A stretch of DNA of 10,111 bases, taken from the NCBI GenBank assembly GCA_004296785.1, contig SCVU01000080.1:1-10111 (forward strand). The letters run 5' to 3'. This document shows positions 1-6,524 of the stretch, in pieces. Position numbers and translations under genes: made by a program. Under the pieces are notes generated by a model. That model saw nothing but the letters and a program-made list of their open reading frames with translations. It ran no database searches and was not told where the DNA came from. Each line of letters begins with the position of its first letter. Position 1 is the stretch's first letter. This stretch comes from Planctomycetota bacterium (GTDB taxonomy: Bacteria; Planctomycetota; UBA1135; GCA-002686595).

Positions 1-39
1 GCGGGCCTGCGGTTCGCGCACGGCTCGCCGCCAATCCAT
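1..39 (-). CDS. Possible start of a further gene running off the left edge (partial)
   Basis: Downstream of the flavoprotein stop, on the same strand, an ATG at 39 opens a frame that stays open to the window edge and would encode MDWRRAVREPQAR. Only 13 codons are visible, so no family can be named and no Shine-Dalgarno site is seen. The same frame stays open upstream to a GTG, so the start is uncertain. If real, it would be the third gene in the direction of the methyltransferase/flavoprotein pair. A type III polyketide synthase or other pathway gene is possible there, but that is inference from context only. Confidence 0.25.
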   Translation of the reverse strand, partial: MDWRRAVREPQAR

Positions 40-119
40 GAGGCTAGGCGCGCGGCCCAAAGGCGGCGATCGGTGGAACACTGCGTTCGCGGCCCCGAGA
101 CTGGGTACGCGCGCGCGGA

Positions 120-1181
120 TCAGCACGCGGGCCGCGTCAGCTGATAGAGCAGGCGACCCGGGATCCAGCGCACCAGGCTCGCCGAGAGCCGGGCGCGCAG
201 CATGTCGCGGAGCAGCGCCGCGACGTCGCGCTGACGCCGCAGCACGCGCCGGCACTCCGCGTGGTATCGATCGTGCGAGAGTCGTCGCGCGGCCGCGCGG
301 CCGGCGAGCCTCCCGGTCAGCAGCGCCGCGAGGATGCCCGACCCCGTGAACGGATCGACGAAGCTGAGTGCGTCGCCTGCGAGATAGGCATCGCTGCGCG
401 CGTGGAGCCCGCCGTGGAGATCGAGCGGGCCGGTGAGCAGCCAGTCGAAGCTGCGCTCGAGTCCGCGCAGGCGACTGACGAGTGCCGGCGGGAAGAGTGC
501 ATCCGGCCGGAAGCCGCGCGCGCGCAGCAGGGCCTCGGGCGCCAGGCCGCAGACGTTGATCGCGCCGTTCTCGATCGGGCTGACGCCGCAGTAACCGCCC
601 TCGAAGAAATAGAGCTCGACGGCGTCGTCTGACGCGCGCGCCGCAGCGCCCACGTGGTGCGCCTTGAAACCGAAGATCCGCGTGCCGGAGCGAGCCCCCG
701 CGCCGCTTCCCGCGCGCCGACCGCGCGCGATCACGACGGCCGAGCAGCGGCCGAAGTCCGGCTCCGGCGCTGCTGCGCCCGGTGCGCCGAGCCGGGCGCG
801 CGGCGCGTTCGGCGCGGCTCCACGTCGCTGTGCTGCTTCGAAGAGCAGTCGATCCAAGCTGCTGCGACTCAACCCGTAGGCGGTCTCCGGCAAGCGAAAG
901 CGCTTCTCGCGACCGCCGATGTGGAGCGCGGCGCGCGTGATCCGCGCCGCATGGGACGCCGCGAGCAGCCCGCCGAGCCCGAGTTCGTCGAGGATCGGCG
1001 CGATCTCGGGCGAGAGGAACTCACCGCACACTTTGTGGCGCGGGAACACCGACTTCTCCTCGATCGTCACGCGCGCCCCCTCCGCGAGCGCCGCGAGCGC
1101 GGCCGCCGCGCCCGCCGGGCCGCCTCCGACCACGCGCACGCGGCTCGCGTCTGCGGTGCTCACCAGCGCCGCCGTGCTCAC
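120..1181 (-). CDS. FAD-dependent oxidoreductase, geranylgeranyl reductase / halogenase-like superfamily
   Basis: This is a predicted flavoprotein monooxygenase or reductase of 353 aa. The N-terminal Rossmann motif GGGPAG (residues 19-24) binds the ADP part of FAD. It is followed by an acidic beta-2 end (IEEKS), the CGEFLSPE motif (52-59) seen in geranylgeranyl-reductase-like and polyketide-associated oxidoreductases, and RSSLDRLL (106-113). The second FAD motif is AGDALSFVDPFTGSGI (268-283), where GD contacts the ribityl chain. No membrane segment is evident. I chose the GTG at 1181 because it overlaps the methyltransferase stop as GTGA, implying translational coupling; a second in-frame GTG at 1163 is the alternative. 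The family acts on isoprenoid, phenolic or lipid substrates; the substrate here cannot be read from sequence. The neighbouring methyltransferase suggests a tailoring step in a type III polyketide (alkylresorcinol/pyrone-like) or quinone-lipid pathway, which is inference. Confidence 0.85.
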   Translation of the reverse strand: MSTAALVSTADASRVRVVGGGPAGAAAALAALAEGARVTIEEKSVFPRHKVCGEFLSPEIAPILDELGLGGLLAASHAARITRAALHIGGREKRFRLPETAYGLSRSSLDRLLFEAAQRRGAAPNAPRARLGAPGAAAPEPDFGRCSAVVIARGRRAGSGAGARSGTRIFGFKAHHVGAAARASDDAVELYFFEGGYCGVSPIENGAINVCGLAPEALLRARGFRPDALFPPALVSRLRGLERSFDWLLTGPLDLHGGLHARSDAYLAGDALSFVDPFTGSGILAALLTGRLAGRAAARRLSHDRYHAECRRVLRRQRDVAALLRDMLRARLSASLVRWIPGRLLYQLTRPAC

Positions 1182-1816
1182 CAGCGTATGTCCACGACTT
1201 GACGGATGAAGAGCGGCGCGACCGTGTGCTCGACGCGCGCGCGCGAGCCGCGAATTCCCGCGGCCACGAGTGCGCCGAACTCGGCGGGCGTGAACGAGCG
1301 TCGGATCGAGGTCGCGCCGTCGGAAGCGTTGATGCGGCGCAGCAGCGGAGCGACGACGACGCGGAACAGCAACAGCGGCAGTGGATGTCGCACCGGATCC
1401 ACGAGGATCAAGCGCCGACACGAGCGCGCGACGTTGCCGATGAGCTGCACGACTTCGTCCTCGCGCAGGTGGTGCGCCACGCACATGGCGATTGCGACGT
1501 CGGCTCGCGGCAGCGGATCGCGGGTCGCGTCGCCGGCCAGGATGTGAATCGGCGCGGAAGTGGGCGCGGGCCGCAGATCGAAACCGAGCACGCGCACGCC
1601 CAGCCTGCGCCGGATGTGCTGCAGCAGATCTCCTTGACCGCAGCCGATGTCGAGCACCGTGCCGACGGGGCCGCTGCCGTCCTGCAGCAGGCGCAGCACG
1701 ACTCCCGTGTTCCCCAACCAGCGCTGCGTGCGCGCGAGCTCCCGATACGCACCGGCGACGACCTCCGCTGGCAAGGTCGGATCCTCCAGCAGTTCCTTCT
1801 CTTCTCGGCGAATCAT
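1178..1816 (-). CDS. Class I SAM-dependent methyltransferase (putative polyketide/lipid tailoring)
   Basis: The product is 212 aa with a Rossmann methyltransferase fold. Motif I is VLDIGCGQGDLL (residues 54-65, SAM-binding glycine loop). The acidic residue after strand 2 is in GFDLRP (79-83), GDA (95-97) probably contacts the adenine, and CVAHHL (112-117) corresponds to motif IV. The N-terminus (RREEKELLEDP..LPAE, then RELARTQRWLGNT) resembles methyltransferases I know beside type III polyketide synthases and FAD oxidoreductases, where they probably O-methylate phenolic lipids. The frame continues upstream to an ATG at 1924, but that extension is an Arg/Ala-rich tract typical of non-coding GC-rich sequence. 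The ATG at 1816 begins the recognisable domain and is preferred, although no good Shine-Dalgarno site sits before it. The 3' end overlaps the flavoprotein start by 4 nt. The methyl acceptor is unknown. Confidence 0.82.
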   Translation of the reverse strand: MIRREEKELLEDPTLPAEVVAGAYRELARTQRWLGNTGVVLRLLQDGSGPVGTVLDIGCGQGDLLQHIRRRLGVRVLGFDLRPAPTSAPIHILAGDATRDPLPRADVAIAMCVAHHLREDEVVQLIGNVARSCRRLILVDPVRHPLPLLLFRVVVAPLLRRINASDGATSIRRSFTPAEFGALVAAGIRGSRARVEHTVAPLFIRQVVDIRW

Positions 1817-1980
1817 GCGGTGCGGCCGGCGCGCGCGCCTCCGGACGCGCGCCGGTGCACGCATAGTCCAACGGCCGCACGCGCGCCACGACGCGCGAGG
1901 CGACTCCTGGATCCGCGTGCGCAACTACCTGAGTCTGCCGATGCGCAAGCGCTGCGAGGCCGCGTACCGTCGACTTGCCT

Positions 1981-2004
1981 GTTCGTGTGATCGCACATCC
2001 GAAC
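1981..2004. promoter_or_regulatory. Imperfect inverted repeat upstream of the cyclase gene (possible operator or leader hairpin)
   Basis: The arms are GTTCGTGTG and CACA-TC-CGAAC around a 4-nt centre (ATCG). This gives 4 bp plus 5 bp of pairing interrupted by a 2-nt bulge on the 3' side. It lies about 57 nt before the cyclase ATG. It could be a dimeric regulator site or a leader RNA hairpin. The TGTG/CACA spacing does not match the CRP consensus. Confidence 0.3.
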
Positions 2005-2010
2005 GCAGCT

Positions 2011-2026
2011 CGGCGCCTTCGCGCCG
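2011..2026. promoter_or_regulatory. Perfect 6-bp GC stem-loop in the probable cyclase leader
   Basis: The arms CGGCGC and GCGCCG are perfectly complementary around the tetraloop CTTC. The element sits 34 nt before the cyclase ATG and 6 nt after the preceding inverted repeat. No T-run follows, so it is not a classical intrinsic terminator. A role in leader RNA structure or mRNA stability is possible. Short GC palindromes are also common by chance at this base composition. Confidence 0.3.
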
Positions 2027-2060
2027 ACCGGAGAGAGACAGGGTTCCCCGCAGGCCGACC

Positions 2061-4109
2061 ATGCGATCGATCCACACGCTGCTCGTCGACGATGCCGTGG
2101 CCGGTGAGAGCGAGCTCCAGCGCAGGCTCACCTCGAAACGCGACGCGGCATTCCTGATCGAGCACCTGCAGACGCTCAGCGCCGCCGTGTCGCGCCTCCA
2201 GGGCGGCGAGATCGACGTCGTGCTGCTCGCGCTGCAGTTGTCGGAAGCGTCGATCGTGGCCGCGGTCGGGCGCCTGCGGGATGCGGCGCCCAACGTTCCG
2301 GTCGTCGTCGTGACCGACACGAACGGCAACGGTGCACACGAGAACGCGCCGGGAGCGCGCGCCGAGGAGTACGTGTCGAAGCGCAGCGCCAGCCGGACCG
2401 TGCTGCGGCGCGCGCTGAAGGAGGCCTTCGAGCGCCACCGCGTCCGCGTCGCAGCGGACGCCGAGTCACGCGCGCAGCGGCGCGAGGACGAGCAGTTCCG
2501 CGGCCTGGTCGTCGACGGCGCGGCCGGCCTGATCGTGTACTCGCGCGACGGCGAGGTGCTCTTCTCGAACCGCAGCGCGCTGCGGCTCGCCGAGCGCGCG
2601 CAGCGCAGACTGCACGCGGCCGTGCTCGGACGGCCCTTCCCCCACGGGGCGACGTTCGAGCTCGAGGTCGGTCGCGAGCGCGTCGTCGAGGTCCGCATCT
2701 CGGTGTGCGAGTGGGACGGCAAGCCGTGCTGGGCTGCCTCGCTGTTCGACATCTCGGCCCACAAGCGCGCGCAGGTCGCATCCGAGTGCGCGGGTGAGCG
2801 GCTGCGCGACGACAATGCGCGCCTGCGGCGGCTCGCGAGCACGGACCCGCTCACGGAGCTCTCCAACCGCCGCGGCCTGGAGCTCGAGCTCGCGCGCGAA
2901 GTCGGCAGCATGCGCCGTACCGGCGCGTCGCTCGCCGCCGTGCTGCTGGATTGCGACGACTTCAAGCTCGTCAACGCGGCGCTCGGTCATGCCGGCGGTG
3001 ACGCCGTGCTCAAGGAACTCGGCGCGCGCCTGAGCGGATCGCTGCGGCCCTCCGATCACCTCGGTCGGATCGGCGGCGACGAGTTCCTCGTGCTGTTGCC
3101 CGACACGCGCATGGCGGAGGCGCTCTACGTCGCCGAACGACTGCGCCTGGCCGTGAGCGATCCGCCGATGCGCACGGCCACGGGTGCACTCAGCGTCAGC
3201 GCCAGCTTCGGCGTCGAGATGGTTTCGCACGAGTGCGCTTCGATCGACGCGGTGGTCGTGCGAACCGAGGCGGCGTTGCAACGCAGCAAGCGGCGCGGCA
3301 AGAACTGCTCGTCGACTCAGGACGACGGCGCGCTCGGCGCGGCCGAGGGGGCCGCGGCGCTGTTGCAGGCGCTGCAGGATCGTCGCGCGTATCGCGTGCA
3401 GCGTCAGCGGATCGTGAGGCTCGACGATGCGAGCATCGTCGGCTGGACGCTCGTGCCGTGCGGCCCCGCCGGCACGTTCGAGTCACGGCGCGACTTCCTC
3501 GCGCTGGCGCGCGAGCGCGGCATCCACACGTCGATCGACCTGGGCTGCCTGCGCGCGTGCGTCGACGACGCGCGCGGCCTGCAGCAGTTCTCCAGCGCGC
3601 ACGTGCAGGTGCTGCCGTCGACGCTGCTCGAGACACCCTGCAGCGAGCTGCTCGAAGTGTTCGCGCCGGCGCTGACGGACGTCGTCTTCTGCGTCGAGAT
3701 CAGCGAGCAGCAGTGGATCGGCGAAGCGACGCGGTTGCGCGATCCGGTGCGCGCGCTGAAAGGAGCCGGGATCCGCGTCGCCGTGCGGGACGTCGGATTC
3801 GGAGGCAGTTCGCTCGAGACGCTGATCCTGCTGGAGCCGGACGTGGTGCTGTTCGATGCGCAGCTCGTGCAGGGCAGCGCGAAAGACCCCGGCCGCGCGC
3901 GGTCGCTGCGGCGGATGGCGAACGCGGTCGCCGCGCTCGGCAGCTCGATCCTGGCGGAGGGCGTCGATGCGCGCGAGGACCTCGAGCTGATGCTCGCGCT
4001 CGGCGTCGCGTACGGACAGGGTTCGCTGTGGGAGTCGGACGCGTCGGCGCAGACCGCGAACGAGACGGTCCCGCTCACGCGCGTTCGCGCGCCGACGCGC
4101 GGCAGCTGA
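2061..4109 (+). CDS. REC(degenerate)-PAS-GGDEF-EAL(degenerate) protein, probable diguanylate cyclase
   Basis: This 682-aa cytoplasmic signalling protein is predicted to make cyclic di-GMP from two GTP. Residues 1-125 are receiver-like: the acidic pair D10-D11, T85 and K107 are present, but the phosphoacceptor is alanine (A57 in DVVLLALQL). Residues ~143-232 form a PAS domain ending DISAHKRAQ. The GGDEF domain (~252-415) carries TDPLTELSNRRG, DCDDFKLVN, an intact GGDEF signature (338-342) and an inhibitory I-site RPSD (329-332) five residues before it, so activity and product feedback are likely. The C-terminal EAL-like domain (~430-660) keeps E546, one Asp of the DDFG motif (D577), AEGV (632-635) and Q653. 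It has lost the EAL glutamate (TLV at 463-465), the NxS asparagine and the KxD lysine (L597), so phosphodiesterase activity is unlikely. The ATG at 2061 is the only sensible start because the upstream extension is Arg-rich and featureless. No transmembrane segments are seen. Confidence 0.9.
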   Translation: MRSIHTLLVDDAVAGESELQRRLTSKRDAAFLIEHLQTLSAAVSRLQGGEIDVVLLALQLSEASIVAAVGRLRDAAPNVPVVVVTDTNGNGAHENAPGARAEEYVSKRSASRTVLRRALKEAFERHRVRVAADAESRAQRREDEQFRGLVVDGAAGLIVYSRDGEVLFSNRSALRLAERAQRRLHAAVLGRPFPHGATFELEVGRERVVEVRISVCEWDGKPCWAASLFDISAHKRAQVASECAGERLRDDNARLRRLASTDPLTELSNRRGLELELAREVGSMRRTGASLAAVLLDCDDFKLVNAALGHAGGDAVLKELGARLSGSLRPSDHLGRIGGDEFLVLLPDTRMAEALYVAERLRLAVSDPPMRTATGALSVSASFGVEMVSHECASIDAVVVRTEAALQRSKRRGKNCSSTQDDGALGAAEGAAALLQALQDRRAYRVQRQRIVRLDDASIVGWTLVPCGPAGTFESRRDFLALARERGIHTSIDLGCLRACVDDARGLQQFSSAHVQVLPSTLLETPCSELLEVFAPALTDVVFCVEISEQQWIGEATRLRDPVRALKGAGIRVAVRDVGFGGSSLETLILLEPDVVLFDAQLVQGSAKDPGRARSLRRMANAVAALGSSILAEGVDAREDLELMLALGVAYGQGSLWESDASAQTANETVPLTRVRAPTRGS

Positions 4110-4128
4110 CCGCGGACGACCGACTCCG

Positions 4129-4152
4129 CCGCGCGCTCGAACGAGGACGCGG
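4129..4152. terminator. Hairpin between convergent genes, candidate bidirectional terminator
   Basis: The outer arms CCGCG and CGCGG enclose a 2x2 internal loop and inner arms CTCG/CGAG with centre AA. This near-symmetric palindrome lies between the convergent stops of the cyclase (4109) and the SPFH gene (4155). No T-tract flanks it on either strand, so it is not a textbook Rho-independent terminator. Position is the main support. Confidence 0.4.
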
Positions 4153-4154
4153 GC

Positions 4155-5222
4155 TCAGCCGCGCGGCGCGCCGCAACTCGCGCAGAACTTCGCGGCCGCG
4201 CCGAACGCGCTGCCGCAGCTCGCGCAGAACCTGGCGCCGCCCGCGCCGGCGGCCGCGGCCCCCGCGGCCATCGCCGCTCCGGCCGCGCCTGCGGCGGCAG
4301 GATCCGCCTGCGCCGGAGCGCTCGTGCCGCGCCCCTGCTGCTGCAGCATCTGCGCGAGGCCGAAGCCGACGCCGAGGCCGGCGCCCGAGGTCAGCGCGCC
4401 GCCGTCGCCGCCGCCGCCCTTGGCGAGCCCTTCGCCGGCGCCGATCATCGCCTTGCCGGCCGCGAACTTCTGGTACGCGTCGACGCCGCCGACCGTGCGC
4501 AGGTACGCCGCGTCGGTGTAGAGGCGCTTCAGGTTCGTCGAGTCCTGCTCGTCGATCGCGATCGCGAAGTTGCCCAGGCGCACGATCTGGATGCCGTAGC
4601 TCGATGCGTGCACGCCGAGGCCCGCGACGACGTCGCGCTCGACTTCCTCCGTGTACGCGCCGGACGTCACGTCGAGCAGCGGCCACTTGTTCTTCACGAG
4701 CAGCTCGGCGATGCGGTCGCGCACGACCTTCAGCACCTGCTCCTTCATCCACGAGCGCACGCCGTTCGACTCGGCCTGTCCCATGCCGACGAGACCGGTG
4801 ATCAGCGCGGCCGGATCGACCACCTTGAAGGAGAATTCGCCGTGCACCATCGTCTGCACCGGCACGCCGCTCTTCGGGTCCTCGACGTAGCCGATCGGGC
4901 CGCCGAACTTCACGCCCGCGTTCTCGCGCGTCGTGACGAAGAACACCTCGGAGATGAAGACGTTGCCGCCGGTGAAGCTGTCGACGAGGTTCGACAGGAA
5001 CGGCAGGTTCGTGCTGTCGAGCGTGTAGCGCCCCGGCCCCATCACCTCGACGACCTTGCCGTCGCGGAAGAAGACGGCCTTCTCGTCGGACTCGACAGTG
5101 AGCTGCGACTTCATCGGGATCGTCGGGTCCGGGTGCTTCCACACCACCTCGGCCTTCGCGGCGTCCGGCCGCGCGATCATCATCTCCTTGACGCCGCTCT
5201 TGAACCAATCCATCACACCCAT
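4155..5222 (-). CDS. SPFH (stomatin/prohibitin) domain protein with C-terminal zinc ribbon, YdjI-like
   Basis: This 355-aa protein resembles the COG4260 type, an SPFH domain plus zinc ribbon, exemplified by Bacillus subtilis YdjI, which is linked to membrane stress and PspA. Residues ~25-240 are the SPFH part: WKHPDPTIPMKSQLTV, ESDEKAVFFRDGKV, GPGRYTLDSTNLPFL, then ..VRDRIAELL and YGIQIVRLGNFAI. Next come a short helical stretch, a Gly/Gln linker (~260-300) and an Ala/Gly-rich tail (~302-330). The zinc ribbon is C333-C336 and C347-C350 (two CxxC knuckles in near-repeats FCASCG). No hydrophobic transmembrane helix is obvious, so membrane attachment would be peripheral or through a partner. The ATG at 5222 has AAGGGCG upstream at suitable spacing; a second ATG at 5213 is less likely. 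It is divergent from the double-zinc-ribbon gene, a probable functional partner. Confidence 0.88.
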   Translation of the reverse strand: MGVMDWFKSGVKEMMIARPDAAKAEVVWKHPDPTIPMKSQLTVESDEKAVFFRDGKVVEVMGPGRYTLDSTNLPFLSNLVDSFTGGNVFISEVFFVTTRENAGVKFGGPIGYVEDPKSGVPVQTMVHGEFSFKVVDPAALITGLVGMGQAESNGVRSWMKEQVLKVVRDRIAELLVKNKWPLLDVTSGAYTEEVERDVVAGLGVHASSYGIQIVRLGNFAIAIDEQDSTNLKRLYTDAAYLRTVGGVDAYQKFAAGKAMIGAGEGLAKGGGGDGGALTSGAGLGVGFGLAQMLQQQGRGTSAPAQADPAAAGAAGAAMAAGAAAAGAGGARFCASCGSAFGAAAKFCASCGAPRG

Positions 5223-5302
5223 GAGGTCGCCCTTCGTACGGAACCGGAGGCAGAGAATGTCCCGGCGCGATTGAAGGGCCGGGACGACGCGAGGTACTAC
5301 GC

Positions 5303-5314
5303 GTACGATAGCCC
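5303..5314 (-). promoter_or_regulatory. GGGCTATCGTAC motif, candidate -10-like promoter element
   Basis: On the minus strand this 12-mer lies 80 nt before the SPFH start, inside the 101-bp divergent spacer. It shares G(G/C)GCTA(T/G)C.T with sites at 6493-6504 and 8286-8297. It also covers TACGAT on the plus strand, about 14 nt before the zinc-ribbon GTG, so it could serve either gene. No convincing -35 box is seen. Confidence 0.28.
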
Positions 5315-5323
5315 GCGGATTCA

Positions 5324-6478
5324 GTGGTGCCCACGCCTCCCTCGACTCCAACTCCGCCGCCGCCTCCCGTCGGACCGGTCGAGCCCGAGGTGCCGTTGCC
5401 GAACGCGGCGGCGAGCCAGGCGTTCAAGTGCCGCAACTGCGGCGCGCCGACGCGCTGGGACCCGGACGCGGACGCGCTGAAGTGCGACCACTGCGAAGCG
5501 GTGACGCCGGTGCCGCGCGCGCAGGCGGCCATCGTCGAGCGGCCGCTCGAAGCGCACGCGCAGGCCGAGAAGGGCATGGGCGTCGCGCTGCGCGCGAGCC
5601 GCTGCTCGACCTGCGGCGCGACGGTCGCGCTCGGCGCGAGCGAGACGGCGACGGCGTGCGTGTTCTGCGGCTCGGCCAACGTGCTGCCGCAGGAGGCGAA
5701 TCGCAACGCGCTGCGGCCGGAATCGCTGATCCCGCTCGACGTCGGGCGCGCGAAGGTCGAGCAGGCGTTCCGCGCGTGGATCGGCTCGCGCTGGTTCCGC
5801 CCCAACGCGCTCAAGCACACGAAGGAGTTCCGCGCGATCGGCGTGTACGTGCCGTACTGGACCTTCGACTGCGACGCGCACTCGGACTGGTCGGCCGACG
5901 CGGGCTACTACTACTACGTGACCGTGCCGACGACCGTGTTCGTCAACGGCAAGCCGCGCGTCGTGATGCGGCAGGAGCGGCGCGTGCGCTGGGAACCCGC
6001 GTGGGGCGCGCGCGACGACCACTACGACGATCTGCTCGTGCTCGCGTCGAAGGGGATCTCGGAGGAGCTCGCGGACAAGCTCGGCGCGTTCGAATTGAAG
6101 GCGCTCGTGCCGTATCGGCCCGAGTACCTCGCCGGCTGGCGCGCCGAGGAGTACCAGATCGATCTCGAGGGCGCGTGGGAGCGCGGCAAGCAGAAGGTCG
6201 CCGCCGCGCAGGAGGCGCGCTGCTCGAAGGACGTCCCGGGCGACACGCAGCGCAATCTCGCGGTGCACAACACGCTGTCGAACATCCGCTGGAAGCACGT
6301 GCTGCTGCCGGTGTGGAGCCTGTCGTACCAGTTCCAGGGCCGGCCGTACTCGGTGCTGATCCACGGACAGAGCGCGCGGATCGTCGGTGAGGCGCCGTTG
6401 TCGTGGGTGAAGATCGCGCTGCTCGTCGCGGGCGTCGCGGCGGCGGCCGGCGTCGCCGCGATCGCGGCGAATGCGTGA
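5324..6478 (+). CDS. Double zinc-ribbon, C-terminally membrane-anchored protein (YdjG-like)
   Basis: The product is 384 aa. A Pro-rich N-terminus (residues 5-26) leads into two TFIIB-like zinc ribbons. The first is CRNC (36-39) with CDHC (54-57); the second is CSTC (94-97) with CVFC (112-115). The central domain (~130-355) has aromatic-rich motifs YVPYWTFDC, HSDWSADAGYYYYVTVP, RRVRWEPAWG and DDLLVLASKGI, followed by VLLPVWSLSYQFQGRPYSVLIHGQSARIVG. A single transmembrane helix (361-381, WVKIALLVAG then an Ala/Val run) ends the protein, so the bulk should face the cytoplasm as a tail-anchored protein. Cys-rich modules followed by this kind of domain are typical of uncharacterised bacterial zinc-ribbon proteins found near SPFH proteins. 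The start is GTG at 5324 or 5327, with no clear ribosome site. Recruiting or anchoring the divergent SPFH protein is a reasonable inference by analogy with YdjG/YdjI. Confidence 0.85.
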   Translation: MVPTPPSTPTPPPPPVGPVEPEVPLPNAAASQAFKCRNCGAPTRWDPDADALKCDHCEAVTPVPRAQAAIVERPLEAHAQAEKGMGVALRASRCSTCGATVALGASETATACVFCGSANVLPQEANRNALRPESLIPLDVGRAKVEQAFRAWIGSRWFRPNALKHTKEFRAIGVYVPYWTFDCDAHSDWSADAGYYYYVTVPTTVFVNGKPRVVMRQERRVRWEPAWGARDDHYDDLLVLASKGISEELADKLGAFELKALVPYRPEYLAGWRAEEYQIDLEGAWERGKQKVAAAQEARCSKDVPGDTQRNLAVHNTLSNIRWKHVLLPVWSLSYQFQGRPYSVLIHGQSARIVGEAPLSWVKIALLVAGVAAAAGVAAIAANA

Positions 6479-6492
6479 TCGGGGAAACACGC

Positions 6493-6504
6493 GCGCTATC
6501 CTGC
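6493..6504 (+). promoter_or_regulatory. GCGCTATCCTGC motif, candidate -10-like promoter element
   Basis: This 12-mer lies 20 nt before the ATG of the secreted-protein gene, in the 46-bp gap after the zinc-ribbon stop. It contains TATCCT, a 4/6 match to TATAAT, and resembles the motifs at 5303-5314 (minus) and 8286-8297. If real, the secreted protein has its own promoter rather than relying only on read-through. Confidence 0.3.
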
Positions 6505-6524
6505 TCGTCCACACCAGCAGCGCC

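Larger units (their letters stand above)
1817..2060. other. Divergent intergenic region between methyltransferase and cyclase genes
   Basis: These 244 bases separate the minus-strand methyltransferase start from the plus-strand cyclase start and should hold both promoters. Two stem-loops are visible near the cyclase side (listed separately). The purine run GGAGAGAG near 2030-2037 is more than 20 nt from the cyclase ATG, too far for a normal ribosome site. On the minus strand, GGACTATGCG around 1860-1869 is a possible -10-like sequence for the methyltransferase, but the support is weak. Confidence 0.5.

Noticed and set aside
1981..2004. CRP-type binding site suggested by TGTGA and CACA
   Set aside because: The consensus needs TGTGA-N6-TCACA; here the half-sites are only 4 nt apart and the second lacks the leading T. 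Kept only as a generic inverted repeat.
120..2438. A 772-residue minus-strand open frame read as one large fusion protein
   Set aside because: Only the last ~353 residues have protein character (flavoprotein). The rest is Arg/Ala/Gly-rich and runs out of frame across the methyltransferase gene and antisense to the cyclase start. This is the usual stop-poor shadow of GC-rich DNA.
3233..4801. A 522-residue plus-strand open frame across the cyclase 3' end and antisense to the SPFH gene
   Set aside because: It is almost wholly Arg/Ala/Pro without motifs, while the competing frames carry recognisable GGDEF/EAL-like and SPFH domains.
5271..5300. Sigma-70 promoter TTGAAG / TACTAC upstream of the zinc-ribbon gene
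   Set aside because: The spacing is 18 but the -10 match is weak, and the competing TACGAT would need a 27-nt spacer from the same -35. Not convincing.
4075..5820. A long minus-strand frame overlapping the SPFH and zinc-ribbon genes
   Set aside because: It is in the wrong frame relative to the clear SPFH protein and low-complexity for most of its length.
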